This document shows positions 58,683-64,000 of a stretch of 64,000 bases of DNA, piece after piece. Positions within the stretch are counted from its first letter, which is position 1, and every line of letters starts with the position of its first letter. This DNA is from Tieghemostelium lacteum (taxonomy: Eukaryota > Evosea > Eumycetozoa > Dictyosteliales > Raperosteliaceae): NCBI GenBank assembly GCA_001606155.1, contig LODT01000041.1, positions 1-64,000 of the forward strand, read 5' to 3'. The notes under the pieces are model-generated. The model was not told the DNA's origin, did not search any database, and worked only from the letters and a program-made list of their open reading frames with translations. The translations under genes were made by a program, and so were the position numbers.

Positions 58683-60829
58683 TCAATATTCATCACTTTC
58701 TTCCTCTTCCTCTTCCTCTTCCTCTTCCTCTTCCTCTTCTTCATCTTCATCAATTTCTTCTTCTTCATCTTCATTCATTTCCTCTTCAAATGTATCTTCT
58801 TCATATTCCTCTTCGTCACTACCAACAGTCATTATTTGGTCTTTATCAGACAGAGGTTGATAACAAACAAAATCAAAATCATTGAATTTACTATTATGCC
58901 AAATATGAATAACTCCTACACCTGGTATTGATGAAGGATATTTGGATTGTTTTGTTTGTTTTCCAGCAGTGTAGTGAACGATCCAAACTTCAGTTGCATC
59001 AATTGATGTTTTATATCTGGTACCTCTTTTAATGTGGTTTTCGACATCTTTTAAGGTGGTATGAGCTACAATTTCTAAAACGAATTTTTTTTCATTAAAT
59101 TCTAAAACAATATCGGCCCTATCCTTTGTATTTAAACCACTTCTTACATTTGGATTAATTTTTACATTAGGTTCCCAATTCTTGATAGTTGCAACTAATT
59201 CAAAATGATAAAATGCTTCAGCTGGAACTAAGGAATCTCTTTTGGGTCCATTTCCAAAGCCTTTGTAACATTTGGTTGTAAGATTTGCAGGAGAATAATG
59301 GAATGTTGGTGTGAGAGTTTTTACTATTGTAAATATATCAATATTACTATTATTGATAGGGAATGCTTCAGGAGGTGGTTGACGACGATGGATGGTGTGT
59401 AACTTGTTCAATATACAATACTTGATCAAAAGAGACTTGAGAGAGCAACTTGCAACTTTAAATGACCCAGAAACTGGTTCAGACGTATATCTTAAAAATC
59501 CCATTGATATCAAATATATAGTTTCCTTAGTTAGTTCATAACCGTTTAAAACTAAAAATTGAGGGAAAATCTTGACGTAATGAATTAATGTCTGTTTACA
59601 CAGATCAGTTTGGGTTTCAATCGAGCTCATCATTCTACTAACTGTGGAGTAACCAAATAAACCATATAAAAGTTTCGAGGATGCAAATTTGTTCCAATCA
59701 TCCATACTTATGAGAGTTAATTTTATATCTTTGTCTATTATTCTACCACATACATTTACGAGTCCAGGGTGACCATTCGTCAAAGTGAATATACAATCAA
59801 CTACTTTACTATCAACAGTACAAGACTTGATGCGTTGGTATATATTAAAGAATTCTGTTACATCTTGTTGTGTGAAATCTTGTGCAGCAACTTGTTCAAC
59901 TACATTAAATGGAGAATACAGGTGGCTATCAATTTTTAATATATTAAATGATCCTATGGCAACTAAACTTTTTATGAATTTCTTCGTATTGTTTTGTTTC
60001 CAATTTCTAAATATTCCTAGAATACTTGATATAACTTCTGGTGGGGCATCTAATAATCTATCAAATTCGTCTATAAAAAGAACTACATCTCTATTCTTGA
60101 AAATTTGTTGGGATAATTCATTAGGTTTATCAAAAATAGTGAATGCATTTGTAAAATGAATCTTATTTCCTATTTCATAATTTATCACCATTAAAAATCG
60201 ACCCCAAAACTCTTCAATAGATTTAAACGAAAAGCCATCTTCTAATGACATATAGATAGGAAAAAATCCTATTTTAGAGAGATGATCCATAGTTGTAAAA
60301 ATCTTGGTAGTTTTACCGGATGATCTTGTACCATGAAATAAAATAAAATCACCGTTCATAACTTTATCTTGTAAAATGGAATTATTATTTCTTTCTAGAT
60401 AATAATATTTAGTATTTCTTTCTTCAATTCGAATTGCACCATTTGTGCTAAATGAAGGTTTTCCTGTTTTAACTATAAATTTTATATTAGTATAAATGAA
60501 CAAAATGTGTTTGGATTTGTAATATGTGTTTACATACCAATACTTCTAGTTGTGGTTGTGGTTGTTAGTTGAGGGTTAAATTTATCATGAATTCTAAGTG
60601 AAGAAGAAGGAGATACACCAAATCCATCTAATATAGCTTCTAAATTGTTTCGTTTACCGTTAAACCAATATCCATCTAAACCCTTCGCTCCTATTATTTT
60701 TATATCATCTTCGGTTACTCCAATGACCTTACACCATTTTTTAATTGAATCATTGTTCCATCCTAAGGTTGGAATATCAGTATCAGTAAAATATTTTGGT
60801 TGTGAATTATTATTGTCCGAGGTACTCAT
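58683..60829 (-). CDS. Crinkler-like P-loop NTPase/PD-(D/E)XK protein with SAM-like N-terminus
   Basis: A 693-residue protein in two exons (60829-60538 and 60472-58683). The N-terminus (WNNDSIKKWCKVIGVTEDDI...GYWFNG) looks like a SAM-type helical domain. A P-loop NTPase follows: Walker A GTRSSGKTT at about 145, Walker B VVLFIDEFDRL at about 230 and sensor-like VAIGSFN. Family-type helices come next (SSKLLYGLFGYS, KVASCSLKSLLIKY). The C-terminal part has KINPNVRSGLNTKDRADIVLEF and KFVLEIVAHT with Asp and Glu spaced as in PD-(D/E)XK nucleases, then HIKRGTRYKTS. This NTPase-REase pairing is the Crinkler (CRN) type found in oomycetes, fungi and dictyostelids. The protein ends in about 50 mostly Glu/Asp residues. 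Confidence 0.75.
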
Positions 60830-60914
60830 ATTTAAAATTAAATAATTATTCAAAAAGATGTACTGAGAAATGTGAATGAAAAATAACCTAAAAACAAAAT
60901 TTTAATTTTATTAT

Positions 60915-61796
60915 TCACACCCCTTTTAGTTCTTCCAAGTCTTGTTTTAGACCTTCAATTTTCTTTTTAGTTTGGATGATTTTGCTGGAAGAGGTGGAGG
61001 TGGAGATGGAGGTGGTAAGAGTTTCGAAAGCTTATCTATATCAGCATTAATTGTGGTCATCTTTTTTTCAATTCTACTAATTTGCTTGTTGTTGGCTTCA
61101 AAATGTCTAAAACCTGATGGCATCATTAATTGAAAGGTGTTTCTGAGTATAAAATAATGGTGTCATAATGGAGAAAATGGTGGTTCTTGAGCTAATGGTA
61201 ATGGGTTACTTCTTTTTCTTTTACCTTTATTCTGAGGTTTTGATGATGTTGAAGTACTGGTTCTTTTAGGATATTGTTCTAACTACGTTTGTATTTGGTT
61301 TTCACATTCATGTCTAAATGGCCATAGTGATCCGCCAATTGAACTTGGATTCTTTCTTTAGAGAGTTTAGAGCTTTCCAAACAAATGATAGATGGTCTCT
61401 CATATGTTCGTACTCCTCTCCATCATGTTTAACCATAAACTGTTTACAATTAGAGAAAGATTTTATCTCTGAAACTGATTTGGAATGGTTAATTGTAGAG
61501 TCTAATATTTCAATAGTACCAGACAACATTGAATGTCTTCTTGTAGAAGTTACTTGAGTTGAATTTAAAGATGGTTTAATGGTGACTGGCTTTGTGATAT
61601 CAGTATTCTGTCTTGCAATTTCATAGGCGATTATATCAGCAGGGTGGAACCCTTTATCAATAGGAACATATCTAAAGATTTCCTCCATCCTTTTCCTTTT
61701 GTGTTGAATAAAACTTTCAACTAACTTCAACGAACCTTTTCTAAAACCTATAAATACTTTTAATAAATTTATTCTATTTAAAATATATATTTGCAC
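60915..61796 (-). pseudogene. broken gene of unknown family
   Basis: Several open pieces on the minus strand show coding-like composition but are interrupted. The 5' piece (61796 to about 61314; no good ATG) has RKRMEEIFRYVPIDKGFHPA and KHDGEEYEHMRDHLSFVW. The 3' pieces are Lys/Ser/Pro-rich with a helix (GFRHFEANNKQISRIEKKM) and PPPSPPPPLPAK. It lies 5' of the Crinkler-like gene on the same strand, as decayed CRN or transposon-linked genes often do. I recognise no domain. It may represent a variable effector-like region. Confidence 0.4.
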
Positions 61797-61956
61797 TCAT
61801 GAAAATATTTTTGATACCAAAAAAAAATGAAAAATTTTTTTTTATCTACGATGGGACTCATTCGAAGTTGTTTCGGTTAATTCAAAAAACCAAAACACCT
61901 TACGTAAGAAAATGGCATATGATTTTTTTTTTTTTGATTACTTTATGAAATAGATC

Positions 61957-64000
61957 ATGTATTCACAGTATATAATCATTTGTTTTATTATATTTTTAAA
62001 ACTATTAATTGTAGCTGGTAAGTGTTGCAAAATTATTTATTTGTAATTTTAATGAAAAACTAATTATAATATAGATGGTATAACTACAATTAAAGATATA
62101 TCTGAACAAACACCAACTTTTAGATATTTAAATAATTTCTATGCTGAAAGTGATACTTCTTGTGTTAAAAGACAATATTTAGTCTTGATTCAAGATGGTT
62201 ATGATCTTGCGAACATGACAATGAAATCACCTGTAACTGAGTCTTATTCTTTATCGTATGAAATTATTATTAGAAATGTTACAACATATATGGTAAAACT
62301 TACATTTCAGGGTATACCGATTGGTAGTGGGTTTTTACATTTTTCAGTAACAAATTCATTGGGTGTAGAGTCAGCTTTTAACTCAATTCTTGCATATAGA
62401 TGTGAGTTAATGCCATATCCTTTGGATTTGGAACCTTTAAATAATGGATATTCAGTAATGTCTAAAGATGAAGTTATTGGTTCTGTTGCATTATTTAGAA
62501 TTAATAATTGGGATCCTGATTATGGTATTTACTTTGATGTAATGGATATCACATGTGACCAAGGATTAAGTTGTTTTTATGGAGCTACTTTGTATAGATC
62601 TTATCCAAATAATATTTTTGGTATAGAATTCACTTTGAGAAATCCTTATCTTTATGAAAAACAACAATTCAAATTGTCTATTAGACATGAAGATGGGGTT
62701 AGATATTCTAATTCTACATTTACAGTTCCACAACTGGTAATTGATGATGGTAGTTATACTCAATATAGTGGATTTACATGTTATCCACAAAGTGGTGTAA
62801 TCTATAACAGTAGACATCAATGTGAGATCACAGTCACCAATGGTACATCTCTTGTATATCTAGACAGTCTTGCTGACCAACTAAGTACATACAAGAGACA
62901 AAGAGTATATGGAACACCTCAGAGCTATACCATTCTATCTTACCACAATTTCAATAGGGAGACTTCTGATAGTTTATTTTTTACACGTATTTCAGCGAAT
63001 AATACTCAACCTGTTTCAGCTCAAAGTATTGCAACCTATAGTGAATCCAATGCATATACTCCACCATTTTATCCTGCTAATGATCAAATACCATTTTTGG
63101 ATTTTACAGGGATGAATGTAGCTCCAAAACTGGAATCCATTGAATTTATTCCATGGGGTCCTATTAAAGTTATAATTAGAATGCATATCACTAGTTATGG
63201 TGGTCCTGGTTTTAGCGCAGTTGGACCTATTATGATGTATAGTAGTGACTTGTATCAAGGTAATAATACTGATGGATTCTATGAAATGATTGTTGAATAC
63301 TCCTATCTACAACAATATATCAACCCCAATTTAACTATATATGATTGGAGAGGGCAGAGTTACAAAAAAAGTTTCTTTTACTATGAAAATACCAATTTGG
63401 TAAAAACACCATATTTCCCTGCAATTCAAGAAGGTAAAGATGTATTTGGTCTCAAAAACATCACACGGTTCTTTTACAAAAACAACAATGTTATCATTGG
63501 TAAAAGTCCAGTTAATAACACCCTATATATTGAACTTAGTAATCCTGATCCAAACATAGCTATAGAAATGAAGATATTCTATCACAACAATGATATATCA
63601 TCTGCTGAAATTGTATATGGTTATTGGGACCCTGATCTGCAACTCTTTGCTGTAGATTTCACTCTTAAAGGTGGTCTATTCACAGATACTGCATTCTCAT
63701 TCTTCTTGACCATTGGTTTTTTCTTTACTAAAAGTACAGAATTAGGTGTATGGTTCCCTCAAACTGGTGTTCTGAATGTTATAAACAGCAATGCTGATGA
63801 ATATCCACCCATTGTATCTGCATGGGAACCTCTTGGACTTGGTTCTTTGACCATTGCTAACCTAGATGTTATTGTTCAATTTGGATTCAGAATTACAATA
63901 GATGACCCAATTAATGGTTTTGATTATGGAAATCTAACTATTGCTGGTTTGAAAGATCCTGGGTTTGTCTTTACATTTACTCCTCAATTTGCAGATAAAG
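61957..64000 (+). CDS. large secreted or surface protein, 5' part (runs off the window)
   Basis: Exon 1 (61957-62017) encodes MYSQYIIICFIIFLKLLIVAG, a clear signal peptide; exon 2 starts at 62075 and stays open to the window end, about 640 codons. The mature part is rich in beta-strand-like, Asn-glycosylatable sequence (SDTSCVKRQYLVLIQDGYD; YRCELMPYPLDLEPLNNGYS; WGPIKVIIRMHIT; SFFLTIGFFFTKS), as in large dictyostelid adhesion or matrix proteins. No EGF, IPT/TIG or other named domain is clear in the visible part. Repeats of a roughly 120-residue unit ('...F.i.....P...i') are suspected. The gene must continue beyond 64000, and a C-terminal anchor is unknown. Confidence 0.8.

Noticed and set aside
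58642-58885. Two plus-strand Ser- or Leu/Pro-rich open frames
   Set aside because: They are antisense shadows of the Glu-rich tail of the ATPase/nuclease gene.
62566-63258. Two minus-strand open frames
   Set aside because: Both lie antisense to the long open exon of the secreted protein and have poor codon bias.

Overview
The window is eukaryotic nuclear DNA from a dictyostelid social amoeba. The signs are strong A/T bias in third codon positions and intergenic DNA, short introns (mostly 50-100 nt, GTA.../...AG), coding runs of Asn, Gln, Ser and Thr, and a characteristic gene set: a kinesin motor-WD40 fusion, a calcineurin B with an N-myristoylation signal, a compact class I phosphodiesterase, dictyostelid-type polyketide synthase fragments and Cys-rich secreted proteins. 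The species cannot be fixed from the sequence alone. CDS coordinates below run from start codon to stop codon and include introns. Spliced lengths were checked by hand to be whole numbers of codons.

Bases 1-7.7 kb are a graveyard of damaged pieces: a frameshifted DDE_Tnp_4 (PIF/Harbinger-like) transposase, a broken coiled-coil plus 'DFS...DGCGRQFK' transposase-like locus, two genes each split by one frame break (a Gln/Pro-rich unknown and a CYTH-domain protein), a 5'-truncated BTB protein and an ER-KR fragment of a polyketide synthase.

From 7.8 to 20.5 kb most genes look intact: a KIF21-type kinesin with WD40 repeats, a gluconokinase whose stop codon lies in the TTAA target of a small piggyBac-like inverted-repeat element, Tma7, a tail-anchored mini-protein, calcineurin B, a UCH-type deubiquitinase, a Ste20-family kinase with a C-terminal membrane anchor and another small tail-anchored protein. 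From 20.6 to 38 kb lie an LRR-RGS protein with a long, G-box-rich upstream region, a thiol (cysteamine/N-terminal Cys) dioxygenase, TRAPPC2, a small membrane protein, LMBRD1, a cyclic nucleotide phosphodiesterase, an AN1 zinc-finger protein, two secreted or membrane proteins and arginyl transferase ATE1. The thiol dioxygenase and ATE1 are consecutive enzymes of the Cys branch of the Arg/N-degron pathway and sit about 9 kb apart.

From 37.4 kb to the end come a Kelch-RING ubiquitin ligase, a Cys-rich GPI-anchored-type protein, a mini coiled-coil gene, a secreted SMP-30 protein, an unknown Gln-rich protein, Bud32/PRPK, a 2578-residue TPR protein with repeated acidic-Trp motifs and a CHAT-like C-terminus, a CtlX-like arginine-deiminase-fold enzyme, TTC4, an NDH2-type NADH dehydrogenase, a Crinkler-type P-loop ATPase/nuclease and its broken neighbour, and finally the 5' part of a large secreted protein that runs off the window.

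The strongest candidates for something little described are the SAM-like/P-loop NTPase/PD-(D/E)XK protein at 58.7-60.8 kb, the TPR/CHAT-like giant at 45.6-53.5 kb, the LRR-RGS fusion and the piggyBac-like mini-element.
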